Below, piece after piece: positions 32,219 through 42,919 of a stretch of DNA of 64,000 nucleotides (its first letter is position 1; each line of letters begins with the position of its first letter). A program made the position numbers and the translations under genes. A model generated the notes under the pieces. That model ran no database searches. It was not told the DNA's origin and worked only from the letters and a program-made list of their open reading frames with translations. Origin of the DNA: Siphonodentalium dalli (lineage: Eukaryota > Mollusca > Scaphopoda > Gadilida > Siphonodentaliidae); the NCBI GenBank assembly GCA_032622095.1, contig CP136067.1, positions 137,829,990 through 137,893,989 on the forward strand, in the 5' to 3' direction.

Positions 32219-32675
32219 AGGCACGTGAGGCCTTAGTTGTCGAAAATATTCATATTTGTTCCAAACACCGTAAACAGAAAAACATTAAAACGCATACAGT
32301 TTCGTTCATATATACCATGACCATCGCGAAACGGCATATTATCATAAATATTTACTATATTTTACCTAAGCAAGAGCCTGATTGTGTTACAGAAGACAGC
32401 ACAATGCTGCTGGCTAATCACACACAAATGGCATAAACGCTCTTTATTCGTTCCATATAAGGAATTCACCAACAAAGAACGATCTTTATGTTTACCATCA
32501 TAATATAAACAAACACCAGAAAAGTTACTTTGACAATAACATACTGTTTATGCGATATTTCTTATTTGTATATGGACAAAGTCTGTCTACATTTTGTTGT
32601 TCTTTCTGTTTATGGCGGTTTTTGACGGGTGGAAATATTTTCACAGGATACCCACCGCCAAGGCCAACCGTACCT
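32219..32675 (+). mobile_element. TTAA-flanked family G, complete copy
   Basis: AGGCACGTGAGGCC at the left and GGCCAACCGTACCT at the right, with TTAA at 32215-32218 and 32676-32679. It aligns along its length with 7770-8694 minus the H insertion. Non-coding. Confidence 0.75.
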
Positions 32676-32689
32676 TTAACGTACAGCAG

Positions 32690-33540
32690 ACCATATATTT
32701 ATATTAATAAAGTAATTATTAGCGCATATGATAGTCGTTTTTGCAGCCATAAATAACATACCGCCGCGTGTTTGGTTTCTTGAATCGATGTTACTTTAGT
32801 GCTAAATTTGATAGTCACTCAGCGACTATTCATCAGTGCCAACCGGCGAAATGGTTTGCACTATCTAAAATTGGGACCCAAAGTGAGTGGTAATGGCAGC
32901 AGACGATCGCATTAACTTTGTCATAAGAAGCCCCCAAAAGTTATAAAAACACTGGGCGGAATTAACTGTATATCAGGTATTTCGTATGTTGTTCTTTGTA
33001 AGTATTTCCAAATTATATATCAATCATTAATATATTCGAATGCCACATACATATCACCATTATATAGCCCCCCCCCCCCCCAAAAAAAAAGACAACACCG
33101 TGATCGTATCTTGAATGGAAGGATTTTAGCAAGCGGTCAAAAATCGTGCACTTCTCCTCACAAAAGACTTTATGTGAAGAAACAGAGAGGAACATTATTA
33201 TGACGAATATAAGCCATCAAGATACATGTACTAGTATATTAACCAAGACCTTTTTAATCACACCCCATTTGTGTTTAATTGGACTCCTATAGCACACAAC
33301 TGTATGACACTATTTCATTGGTATAAATTAGCTTCAGAAATGTGTACCATACAAGGAAGAAGAAGCTAGAATGTCCAACACGTATTCTTTCAGAAACACT
33401 TCAATTTCGTATCGCACTATATTCCGCTCATTGTATTTCTGCATACATTAACCTCATTTCACGAACACCTATGGGGACCTCTATATTCGAGAAATAATTC
33501 GCTTCTAACACCCGTTCACAATAACAAACATCTGCATTAT
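32690..33540. other. No gene or recognised element
   Basis: Contains a C-run/A-run near 33067-33090. No supported gene. The LINE relic starts just after. Confidence 0.4.
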
Positions 33541-33570
33541 GCTAAACAAAAACCCACCTGTACACAAAAA

Positions 33571-33816
33571 ATGTGTTATATATGTGGCAATTACAGTAAA
33601 AAACGGCGATTTTTGTATAACCAACAGAAATGTCAGGTAATTGTCTTCAATGAGAAATCTAAATATGCCTCTATCAATCGCACATGGATACTAAATGGCA
33701 TAGCAGTTAACAAAACGGATTCAGTCACGAACCTGGGCATACCATTACACAAAAGTGACTTTTCAAACACTCTTACAGAAAGTGTCAGCTCAAAAATTCG
33801 GTTTTGCTTCATTTGA
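33571..33816 (+). pseudogene. LINE reverse transcriptase fragment
   Basis: An 81-codon frame with NYSKKRRFLYNQQKCQVIVF followed by WILNGIAVNKTDSVTNLGIPL-type sequence. This is the region just after the YADD motif of CR1/L2-type reverse transcriptases (the YSKKWR..N..KC..V.F pattern and the LGI.L block). It corresponds to the thumb border of the relic at 9.6 kb. The catalytic part is absent and the frame ends soon after, so it is a dead fragment. Confidence 0.75.
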
Positions 33817-33895
33817 CTCATATTACTGGCGATATGTGTACAGCAGTTGATGATATAGATGTCTTTCTGGACTTCATGGTAACGATTACTGCCAA

Positions 33896-34038
33896 ATCAT
33901 CATCATCATCATCATCATCATCGTCATCGTCATCATCATCATCATCATCATTGACATTGACGTCATCGTCATAACCTTCTTCCTCATCTTCAACATCATC
34001 TTCATCATCATCTACATCATCATCTACATCATCATCTA

Positions 34039-34069
<31 letters not shown>

Positions 34070-34077
34070 GTCGTCAC

Positions 34078-34112
<35 letters not shown>

Positions 34113-34189
34113 ATATAATCATCCTCTTCCTCACGTTCAACATTAACATCGTCATCATCGATCAACGTCGTCGTTCTCAACATCACCCC

Positions 34190-34222
<33 letters not shown>

Positions 34223-34240
34223 TATCGTCATTATATCCAC
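33896..34240. repeat. Long CAT/ATC trinucleotide microsatellite
   Basis: Imperfect CAT repeats over about 340 bases, with CGT and TTC interruptions and a repeated CATCATCTACATCATCATCT block. The acidic frame on the minus strand is only a translation of this repeat. Confidence 0.95.
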
Positions 34241-34918
34241 CATTGTAGAAAAGTAAATACGTCTTGCTTATCATATTTATTTGTGTTGTCTCTATAAAAT
34301 TTAATTATGATATCTATTCATTATGTTGTGCATAACAATGTTATATTCTTTGTAAAATCTTCAATATCTGGAGGAAATAAAGATATAATAATAATAATAA
34401 ACCTTGCAAGTCTGTGTTTTTTTAATTTACAGATTCTATAGGACGGGAGTGTCGTGTAATAAACACATACTGACACATGTGTTAATGGTGGATGAGAGAA
34501 TTTGCAAAAACGTTTGGCATAGACGTAGTAACCGAAGAAAATAACTTCATTGTGCGATTCCCCATTTATAAAACCTATACAAGACAGGGGGGGGGGGGTG
34601 AAATTTTTTCTTCCGGCACGTATGCCGGGGTGGGTGGGTGGTCAAAGCCACCAACAAGCAATTTTTTCCGCAACTAAAAAAAAAAATTCCTGCTTGTTTT
34701 TAGTGTTTTGGCAATGAGTTGGGCTTCAAAACCACTTTGAATCAGTTTGAATGAGAGAAATAATGTAATTCTAACTGGTAAACTGACTGCAGGCAGTTAT
34801 CGTGTTGTATTTTGTTGCAAATTTTGAAATCCAAGATGGCCGCTGGCAGCCATGTTTTTTTGGCCGAATGACCTCAAAATTCGGCCAAATTAAATCCTCA
34901 TTTTCTCGGCGTTCTAGT

Positions 34919-35110
34919 GTGCTCTGGCCTTTATCAGCTACACGAGTATGGCAAACATTTCAGTTAACATCAAATACACATTTGGTTGTTGAGCTGTCAG
35001 TTTTAGATTACAGAAATAGTACCATAATCGATCTTTGTAAGAGTGTGGGTCTTCGAAAGAGGCGATGTAAAAAAACAAACAAAATTGGCACATGGGTACC
35101 CGATATTTAG
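34919..35110 (+). CDS. Weak coding-like stretch
   Basis: The end of a 102-codon frame reads VELSVLDYRNSTIIDLCKS then VGLRKRRCKKTNKIGTW. A short basic run after a conserved-looking segment is reminiscent of the N-terminal parts of some retrotransposon proteins. No neighbouring LINE sequence supports it. The upstream part (AATCCAAGATGGCCGC) is a common non-coding repeat motif, so the ATG at 34802 is not trusted. Confidence 0.2.
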   Translation: MLWPLSATRVWQTFQLTSNTHLVVELSVLDYRNSTIIDLCKSVGLRKRRCKKTNKIGTWVPDI

Positions 35111-35224
35111 TACAACTACTTAGTAGTAGTAGAATAGTAAACTGAGGTGGCGAGTCTGGAAAGTGGCCAAAATGAAAAACATCGACACGCGTGTCTGGAA
35201 TTTTTTTTTATGACCCCCCCCCCC

Positions 35225-35552
35225 CCGGGGCTATTGCGGACCACTCTTATCGACTGGAGCACCCCGAATGAGGTGACCCACCCTTACGAGATGGTCAAAT
35301 TGCCTGTCGGGGTCAGTCCCCGATAGAAGCGGAAGTCCGTCAGGCCCCACTCGTCCTCCTCAGGCTGCGAACCCATACCTTCTTTTTTTTTGTTGGCCCG
35401 GGGCTATTGCGGACCACTCTTATCGGCTGGAGCACCCCGAAAGAGGTGACACACCATTACGAGATGGTCAAATTGCCTGTCGGGGTCAGTCCCCGCTAGA
35501 AGCGGAAGTCCGTTAAGACAACTCGTCCTCCTCAGGCTGCGAACCCATACCG
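35225..35552. repeat. Tandem duplication, 173-bp period
   Basis: CTATTGCGGACCACTCTTAT to GGCTGCGAACCCATACC occurs at 35231-35380 and again at 35404-35552, about 93% alike by eye, separated by a T-run. GC-rich against its surroundings. Function unknown. Confidence 0.9.
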
Positions 35553-35785
35553 TGGAATAAACACCGTGAGTGCTCAATAAATTTTAAAGTTAGATGTTCC
35601 ACTCCTGATGAACCGAGAATTACATATAGTGCAGAAGAATTCATATTCATTGGTGGGAAATATGCATGGTCGTAACTACTCGTCAATGCGTGTTTAGTAT
35701 ATATACAGGTTAACAAGAAAGCGCCACCTTTGACGATTGTGTTTGTCTCTGCTAGGGGAAAGTACTTTAACTCTAAATCCCTCAA
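35516..35785 (-). CDS. Candidate exon next to the 173-bp duplication
   Basis: A 90-codon minus-strand frame with ordinary composition, including NTIVKGGAFLLTCIYTKHAL and YVILGSSGVEHLTLKFIEH. A possible donor (CACG then GTATGG) falls at about 35552/35553, exactly where the duplicated block begins. If that donor is used, the duplicated blocks are intronic; if not, the frame ends after EEDELS. No family is recognised and no good acceptor was identified. Confidence 0.25.
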
Positions 35786-35930
35786 GTCAAACGATTAAAA
35801 GAATATTTTGGTCGGTATTCGTCCATGCCACATTGCTATTGTAACATAGAGTTACTCCTCCTGAACTACTCATGTCTCGGCCACAGGCCAAATAATTATA
35901 TTCCATCTGTTTCGACACATCGATAAAACA

Positions 35931-36407
35931 CAAGCTCCATGCAGAGTTCAGTCCCCTATGCAGGACTTACCTATGGAATACTATTAGGGCCACTTCCTAA
36001 AGGCGCTGTCGGCGCGCCGAAAGCGACAAAAAGTGCGCCATTAGTAACGCGCCGAAAGCAACAAAATGTGAGATATTAGCACATGTTTCGGCGCGCCGAA
36101 AGCGCGAAAGCGACAAAATGTTGCGGCGCGCATTTTGTCGCTTTCGGCGCGCCCAGACATGCGCTAATATCGCACATTTTGTCGCTTTCGGCGCGCGCAT
36201 TTATTTATTTGCGATTTTTTTTCATTCTGCATTATTCTGAGAAACTGAACTGTCCGTATTCATTTGAAAATTGTCTAAATCAAACCAGAATGAATTGTAA
36301 CTGACAAAACACTTCAACAAAAATGTTAGATTTAATTAAGAAAATACACATGCCGGCAGCGTTCAAACATCACGTAGCGAGGGGACTGAACTCTGTTTTG
36401 TGGCTTG
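35931..36407 (+). mobile_element. Family I element, copy 1, with GGCGCGCC hairpin
   Basis: Ends CAAGCTCCATGCAGAGTTCA and (minus strand) CAAGCCACAAAACAGAGTTC, each followed by GTCCCC. The copy at 45730-46020 shares ends and the AAAATTGTCTARATCAA core. Here a GC-rich foldback (36000-36200) of repeated GGCGCGCCGAAAGCGACAAA lies between the left end and the ATTTATTTATTTG segment. Confidence 0.75.
36000..36200. repeat. GGCGCGCC-rich foldback inside family I
   Basis: GCGCCGAAAGCGACAAAA and its complement TTTTGTCGCTTTCGGCGC recur several times, giving alternative hairpins. AscI-type GGCGCGCC sites and strong CpG content contrast with the AT-rich setting. Confidence 0.8.
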
Positions 36408-36887
36408 ATCAAATACATATCAACAATCGCTGGTTAAGTGGTCCTGTTAATTTGCTATCTAGATTGACGTGTGATGTATTATAGACCAAAATAATTAACA
36501 TTTTCTCACTAACAGCTGACTTTAATTGAGCCAAATGTTTGGACTGAAATGGCCACAAGTTCAAGGGGGAGGGTTCGGTCAAGAAAAAATACCAGGATAC
36601 AAGGTTGAAATTTGGTTTTGAATTTTTTGGGACCCACCACCCCGGGAACGCAAGTTTTCACCTTTCGGATCTCGGACATCCACCCGTCCAACGCAAGTTT
36701 CTTTTTTTCAAAGGTAATGGGGACCCGGCCACCCCGACAGTTTGATGAAAAACAATGAAGATGACAGGATAATTCAGAGAAAGGGTGTTAAATGCTTTAA
36801 ATAGTCATGGGGATGAAATGCCAAACACGTATGCCTAATGGAATGCAAAAGCAATAATTAAATTTGAAAGGTTCATAATCCATTCCC

Positions 36888-36957
36888 AGTACGGGGGAGG
36901 TGTGCTGTAGGAAATTCCAAGGTAGACATCCCCAATGGGTGCCCTCTAGCCACGACG
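36888..36957 (-). mobile_element. hAT element O, short end fragment
   Basis: GGAAATTCCAAGGTAGACAT and GCCCTCTAGCCACGACGTC are the complement of the O left end. Confidence 0.65.
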
Positions 36958-37544
36958 TCGTCCTTGAAACTACTAGAATAATTACACGTGCTGACATTGT
37001 CATCACTGGAGAAAACTTAAGTTTAAAACAACAACGTAAACCTGCGAGAACATTGTCTCTGGGTCTCACATTAAAAACCAAAAATTTCATAGTTAGTCAA
37101 ACTTATTATCTGAACATTTCCCAGAAATCAAAAGGAATCTTTCTAGACTTGTGTTATGCTTTTTGTCTTTCTGTTTTCTGCTCGGTCCCCAACCCAGAAC
37201 ACCCCTGCAAATGAATAATATACCATCCCAATATATACTTTTATAACTGGATGGGAGAATCCATTTAGTAAAGAATGGTTTAATCAAACAACAACTTAAG
37301 AAGTAAAAAAACTGGTACATTTTCTTAACAGCATCAGTTTTTCCTTCCAGCAACATTGAAATTCAACAGGACCCACCAGCATCATAGCAAATTAGCAGGA
37401 CTACCTAACCAGGGGTGTATACTTCGTCTACCAGAACGTGAATTGGGCACCTGAAAATATGCAAAAGGTACCCATGCATACAGTGTATGCAAAAGCACAG
37501 GCTCCTGGGGAAAATTACTAAACTACCAATATAAACTACTAGCA

Positions 37545-38250
37545 GGTGACCCGACTTCATCCGGGCTTTGCCCTTGAATTGACCATTTTGAAGGTCAAGG
37601 TCAGGTCGGATTGACGATTTGACCCGTCCAAAACACTCCCCGGACAAAAGTAACCCTAGGTATCAAATTTCGTCGAAATCCGTTAGTTTTACCCGATTTG
37701 ACCTTGAATTGACCTTTTTGAAGGTCAAGGTCAGGTCGGGGTCACAATTTGACTGGTCCATGAGACTTCCAGGACAAAAGTCCCCTAGGTAGTAAGTTTG
37801 CACTCAATCGGTAGGGCCGTTTTCGAGTCTATAACGGACACACACATACATATATATCATTTGTGGGTACCCGTTTCAAGGTGAAGGTCACCTCGGGCGG
37901 AAAAACTGACCCGATGAAAATCTCCCCCATTCCTAGGAACCCCTAACTACGAACACAGACATAAGGACCACACAACACGGTCATGTCTGGACACAGACAC
38001 AACACGCTCATGTCTGGACACAGATACGCTCTTTATCAACGACACTGCGGATACGAACGCTCTTTAACTATCACGCGATTAACTCCACAATTCCAAGACG
38101 GCGGCAGTGGGAATTGGAGAATGAGTGCCTGGAGCTTCTCAAAGGCAACGCGACGACACTTAGATAGGAAGTTTGGTCGAAATCCGTCCGGAAGTTTTCC
38201 CGGCCAGAGCTAACAGACAAACAGAAGTTCCAAAATATATATTAGAATAC
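37545..38250 (+). repeat. LINE/SINE-like 3' end, second copy
   Basis: CTAGCAGGTGACCCGACTTC, two CCTTGAATTGACC/AAGGTCAAGGTCAGG units, and an end with GGTCGAAATCCGTCCGGAAG then AAAATATATATTAG. Contains a duplicated 27-base motif on CATGTCTGGACACAGA near 37982 and 38009. Confidence 0.6.
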
Positions 38251-39341
38251 CAGTGACAAGGTTCAAATTATCGATTTTGGCTAAAACAACATCAAATATC
38301 AGATTAAATTCATTTTAATTCTTCTACCAAATACACGGTTTTAAGAATATATATAAATATGCATAAACATAGATTCAAAACATATCATTGCTCGCAACCT
38401 CAGACGATCAAGATGAGATAATAATTACACAGATAATATATCTACACAAGATATAATTACACAGTAAAGCAATTAGCTCTTTCATTGATGTGGAAAATAA
38501 ATTTTACACAAGTTTCGAATTGTATTTGATTTGCTATTTGAAAGAAGAATGGTAAGTAATGGTATCAAAACCTTAATGAATTATGAAAATCGACAATTGA
38601 AGCCAAAATATCCTCATATGTGTCTTATTGACAATAAATTTTGACCGGCTTGGTGATTGGTTGAAAATAAACTAGAGTAAAGTTCACAAATGTTGGATTG
38701 AAAAAATCAATATGCATAGATATCCGATAGAGTATTGAAGAAACACTTGAATTGTTAATTTTCTCTGTACCAAGAAGTTTAAAACAGAAGCGAACTTGAA
38801 AGCTATAGTTAATACTTGGAATGTGATTTGATACATTAAAATCCTGCGAAAATAGCGCGACCTTGACCCCCCCCCCCGCATTCTTGTTTTACTTTCGCTT
38901 TCAAAATTTACTGCCATCAGCAGACACTTTCTGGAATTCGTTTGATGAATAAAGTTGAAAAATTGGACACAAACACATCGGTTGAAATAAAAAAAAAAGG
39001 TATGGGTGGCTTCGCAGTGAGTTGCGGAACATATATGAGCATTTATAGGTTATGTCATCGCGTGTAAATAATTGCTAAATATATTGAATTTATAGTCAAA
39101 GGCCTCTGAGCAGACAGCGACATTGGCGACCCGATTTCTTCGGTAGATATCGGTAGTTTCCGATACGATATCTCGACTTCGCTTCGTTCAATTTCGCCGA
39201 GTTATTATTATGTCAAATGAAAGGAAATTCTATTGCAAATAAAGACACACCTGAATATATTTTGGCTGCAATCATCAATTTCTCGAATTTAATAGGGCTT
39301 TGATAGTTGGTGTAGTTTTAGCCACTTGAACCTTGTCACTG
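38251..39341. mobile_element. Inverted-repeat element, ends CAGTGACAAGGTTCAA
   Basis: The left end CAGTGACAAGGTTCAA continues to GGCTAAAACAACATCAA; the right end is the complement with a small gap. CAG ends suggest hAT, but no 8-bp duplication is seen because the flanks are themselves inverted J sequence. The interior is AT-rich without a transposase. Confidence 0.6.
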
Positions 39342-39901
39342 GTATAGTCTATATTGGTATTTCAGTAATTTCCCCCAGGGGGCTGTGTGCAAAAGGCCTA
39401 ATTATGGCTCTACCATATATATAGAGAGAGCCAAAGCATGATGATTATTTGTTGCTGCTCTCATATGCATGCAAATTTATCTCATTGCGAATCACACAGA
39501 TTAATTATTAGTCAAACGAATGACTCCATAAAACAAATATGAGGTCATGTAATTACGTCATCGTTCTCTTCTCGGGGTTTACCATTTTCAGCTTCTGTGA
39601 AAATATAATCATCGTCTTGGTCTTTATTTTCACCAATGAGTTCCAAAATTAGCAATTTCCAGTCGGAGAAAAGTTAAAACAATTATTATTACAAAGAAAG
39701 TCTAATTTCCACAGATATAATATATCAGTGACCGCAAAGAAATCGCGTTACAAATCAAACGCAATAAATAGCGCGATATCAATCAAAACTAGTTTCGATT
39801 AAATCCGATTCTGGCGGCGATCACCGTGATCTGTCTTCTGGAGCAAGTTATTTTTGTCGATCTTGAGACAAAATAGCCACAAGGTCAAGTATCTTTAAAG
39901 T

Positions 39902-39995
39902 AGATCATGCCATGAATCTCTACTCTGGCTAACGTATGCAGAGATCATATTTCACCAGTACAAAACCTTAGAACTTTTTGAAGAGAACCTTATAG
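39902..39995 (+). repeat. Family L copy 2
   Basis: AGATCATGCCATGAATCTCT, then ATTTCACCAGTACAAAACCT and GAACTTTTTGAAG; matches 42708-42800. Confidence 0.65.
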
Positions 39996-39999
39996 CAAA

Positions 40000-40830
40000 C
40001 ACCAAGCGTGTCTATACCTTAGGCAGGTGAATGACGTCATATAATTTTTTCTAATCCATCCGAGATTTTTCAAGATCGCGGGTATGGATTTTGGAGAAAT
40101 TATCACGTGACTTCCGGTTAGCAACAGTGTGGAGATTGCAAAAAAAAAACGCGGAATTGGGAATGAAGCATTGCGATGAAAATGAAAGTAACTAATTCAC
40201 AACTTACGAAGAATTCACATGTGATTTGGGTCTATTAATTTCATTTTGACCAATTTCGTTGGTTCGCTTAATGAAAACGAAAAATGAAGAATTCATGACG
40301 AGAATCATGGCTATGGCCCTCCTCAAATTTTACATTTTTGATATTTTACCCGAGTTAATACTCAGGCCTGGTAGTTTGATAATTGCAGCTAGGGGGGCTG
40401 AAAATAGCGCTCTAAGTCTTGGGTTGCCTTAGAAGGGCTAATAAGCCAACCTAGACTTCCTCTCTTCTCTTGAATTAATGTTATCTGTGCAGTGGATATT
40501 TATAGTGGCATTGAAGACAGCCTGGTTCTTTGTTGCTGAGAACATACCAGAAGATGTCAGAGATTAGCAGAAAGTTTTTATTATATGTCCTAACAGGTTA
40601 GTTTCACAAAGTGAATTTCATGTTGGCGAGTTTTACCAGTTTTAGGGGGGCTGAAAATAGCCCTCCTGGAGTCAATTTTGCGAGGGCTGTAGGAGGGCTA
40701 TTCTGTTACCCCCCCCCCCCCCCGGCTAGTGGCCACACGGCTACTGATTCATTCGGACTAGGCTACCATTCCGATCAATTATAATCTGTAATTTACTAAT
40801 TTTGTAGTCGAGTTCAACGTATTATTGATG
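40000..40830. other. No gene; paired GGGGGGCTGAAAATAG motif
   Basis: GGGGGGCTGAAAATAGC occurs at about 40393 and 40645, each followed by a GAGGGCTRWAAGGGCTA-like string, suggesting a diverged 250-bp duplication. A C-run follows near 40710. Confidence 0.4.
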
Positions 40831-40840
40831 GAAACTTTAA

Positions 40841-41050
40841 CCCTTCCATGACTGGAGCTTCCAGAAATTTTGCGAAAACCCTGTGCCAATGCATTCTCTT
40901 ATATATGCGAGCATACCATTGGGAGCCTCACATATATATGAGAATGCTTTGGTCTATAACTAATCCTAATGGGAGATTCGCATATATAAGAGAATGTACT
41001 GGTACAGGGTCTTTAATGCTGCACTAGCGAAGCTTCCGTCATGAATTGGT
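40841..41050. mobile_element. MITE family B, copy 2
   Basis: TTAA (40837-40840), then CCCTTCCATGACTGGAGC. The right end is degraded (GTCATGAATTGG, TTCA). The interior has a diverged palindromic module (CCAATGCATTCTCTTATATA, then AGAGAATGTACTGG). Confidence 0.8.
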
Positions 41051-41267
41051 TCATGATGATCATCATCATCATTTATTCTCAAATCACCAGACAATGGGGA
41101 GACATTGGTATAATTGAGTGAATATATATATATATATGTACATAAATCAATTGAACGGTATAGCATGGATATGAATATAACACATTTGTGGGTGGGTGTA
41201 GGTACGGTATACGTGCAATCATGGAGAGGGTGGGGTTAAAATAATCTCACGTGTCATCATTGGCTCG

Positions 41268-41268
41268 C

Positions 41269-41299
<31 letters not shown>

Positions 41300-41315
41300 G
41301 TGGGGGGGGGGGGGT
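41268..41315. repeat. TA dinucleotide run and G-run
   Basis: About 26 bases of TA followed by CATATGTG and a G-run. Confidence 0.95.
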
Positions 41316-41329
41316 CCATTGAATATAGA

Positions 41330-41757
41330 CTATATACTCGGCAAAAATAGGGGTGGTGCCTGGGTCGGGTTACTATGGGGTGGTGAACATGTAACTTGAG
41401 AGTCGTGACTGTGGTAAATCGTTTGATCATTTATATTAAGGCGATGTTGTTTGCCACAGGAGGTTCCATTAAACGTATATAGGACGTCGCGGATGAATTT
41501 GCTTAGATTAGTTAGAGTTCGTCTATTTCTGCAGGTGAAGAGCGCATTCAATTTGTATGTGTTGGGCCTAACTTTGTAGTACGGTTTGATGTGTTTTTGT
41601 CTTAGATCGAGTAGTTTCTTGCATTTGAAGATTATATATGATACTCATCCCCGAGTTCCTCGTTACATATAGGGAACATTTTGTATCTGAGTATAGTCCT
41701 TGTTGGACCATGCATGATCCAAATTCTACTTGTTAATTGACTCTCGCGAAGCCTGTG
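41330..41757 (-). pseudogene. LINE C-terminal region
   Basis: On the minus strand one frame reads HRLRESQLTSRIWIMHGP and then FPICNEELGDEYH, the cysteine-containing tail motif typical of CR1/L2-type LINE proteins (C..C....GDEYH..FKC). After a one-base frameshift it continues FKCKKLLDLRQKHIKPYY and KLNALFTCRNRRTLTNLSKF, the usual last segment. Everything upstream (reverse transcriptase, endonuclease) is missing. The relic differs from the family at 9-11 kb in sequence. Confidence 0.75.
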
Positions 41758-41995
41758 CCATAGATAATGCGAATGGTGTGATGGCTAGTATTTTTTCCGT
41801 TGTCTGGTTTTGAAGCGGATGACTAACTTAATTTATTTTCACTAATTGGGTGACAAATCGGATCGATCTTTGTTATCCAAAGCTATAAACTACACCGACG
41901 GATGTCTGCGAAATGTCCGATAAATAATGCTATATATACGGAAGTCGTTCGCATTGGTTAAAGTTGAAAAACCATACATAGCTTACTCGTATTTA

Positions 41996-42676
41996 ATTTC
42001 GCGCAGTACTATTTCGCTCAGTTTTGAATTCGCGCAATTTGAATTCGCGCACCTATAGCTGCGCGAATTCAAAAATGACAACAATATTTTCCTAAAAGTT
42101 TTGGATCTTTTGATGACATAGTTCTTAATCGTTCCTGAAGGTATATGTATATATTAAACACAATAACGACGCCGTGCTTGTAAAGCATGACTGCATCATC
42201 AATGCGTTGTGAAGATGTGTGTTTATATGCTCCAATTGTTCTCAGTGATATTAAATTGAAATAATTATAGACATCATTGGAATGAGTCTGGAATGAACTC
42301 GAAAGAAGTAACACCACAACCAGATATTTGGCAGTTCACTTCAGAGGAAAATCAACACTTGGCTGAGGGTTGTGTTGCCATCATTCAACCTGGCACATGT
42401 ATATTACCGACGATGTTACCATACTTTGTTGCTTTACCTAATTATGAGTAATGGTGTTTATGTTGGTCGCCCGCATGTAATAAATAGCCCAACATAAAAT
42501 CAGGTCTAGTTGTCTACATTCAATCCAGCCTTCTTAATGTATGTAACTCATCAACATATCCATCTGCTTTTCCCTGTGGTTCGCTATAACTCAGGAGTTC
42601 TAAATCTTTTTGCTCAGTTTTAAATTCGCGCACCAATGGGTACGCGAAAAATAGTACCGCGCGAATTTAAATACAG
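41996..42676. mobile_element. TA-flanked mariner-like non-autonomous element
   Basis: Left CTCGTATTTAATTTCGCGCA, right the complement of CTGTATTTAAATTCGCGCGG, each continuing to GTACTATTT...CGC. TA flanks lie at 41994-41995 and 42677-42678. AATTCGCGCA motifs recur inside. It has no transposase; the 82-codon frame at 42069-42317 shows no DDE motif. Confidence 0.65.
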
Positions 42677-42707
42677 TAAGGTATATAGAATATACCTATA
42701 TATCGAT

Positions 42708-42800
42708 CATGCCTTGAATCTCTACACAGGCTAACGCCCGTATAGAGAACATATTCCACCACTACAAAACCTTGGAACTTTTTGAAGTTTGGCTCGGAAC
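42708..42800 (+). repeat. Family L copy 3
   Basis: GATCATGCCTTGAATCTCTA, then ACCACTACAAAACCTTGGAA. Confidence 0.65.
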
Positions 42801-42835
42801 ATCATAAATTCGAAAAAATAATGCGGCGAACTTAT

Positions 42836-42916
42836 ATATGCGACGATCCCTATGGGAGACTGGCATATATTAGAGCATGCACTGGCACGTGATCTTTAAT
42901 GCTGCACCAGCAAAAT
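42836..42916. mobile_element. Family B fragment
   Basis: TTATATATGCGACGATCCC, GAGCATGCACTGGCACGTG and CTTTAATGCTGCACCAGC follow the B interior and right part; both ends are lost. Confidence 0.55.
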
Positions 42917-42919
42917 TAT

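Larger units (their letters stand above)
33552..34402 (+). mobile_element. LINE relic of the 8.8-11.2 kb family
   Basis: A coding fragment at the left and a 3' end (TATATTCTTTGTAAAATCTTC, AATAAAGATATAATAATAAT) at the right that matches 11105-11155. The middle of the LINE is missing and a CAT microsatellite occupies 33896-34240. Confidence 0.65.
37495..39400. mobile_element. Inverted-repeat J unit enclosing LINE/SINE-like and other elements
   Basis: CTCCTGGGGAAAATTACTAA near 37503 is complementary to AGTAATTTCCCCCAGGGG near 39363, and both neighbours (TACCAATATAAACTA, TAGTCTATATTGGTA) pair as well. Enclosed are the tandem-unit repeat (37545-38250) and a second inverted-repeat element (38251-39341). 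Confidence 0.5.

Noticed and set aside
33818-34243. 141-codon aspartate-rich open frame
   Set aside because: It is only the minus-strand translation of the CAT microsatellite.
35225-35552. tRNA- or rRNA-derived sequence in the GC-rich duplication
   Set aside because: No A/B box pair or cloverleaf could be drawn.
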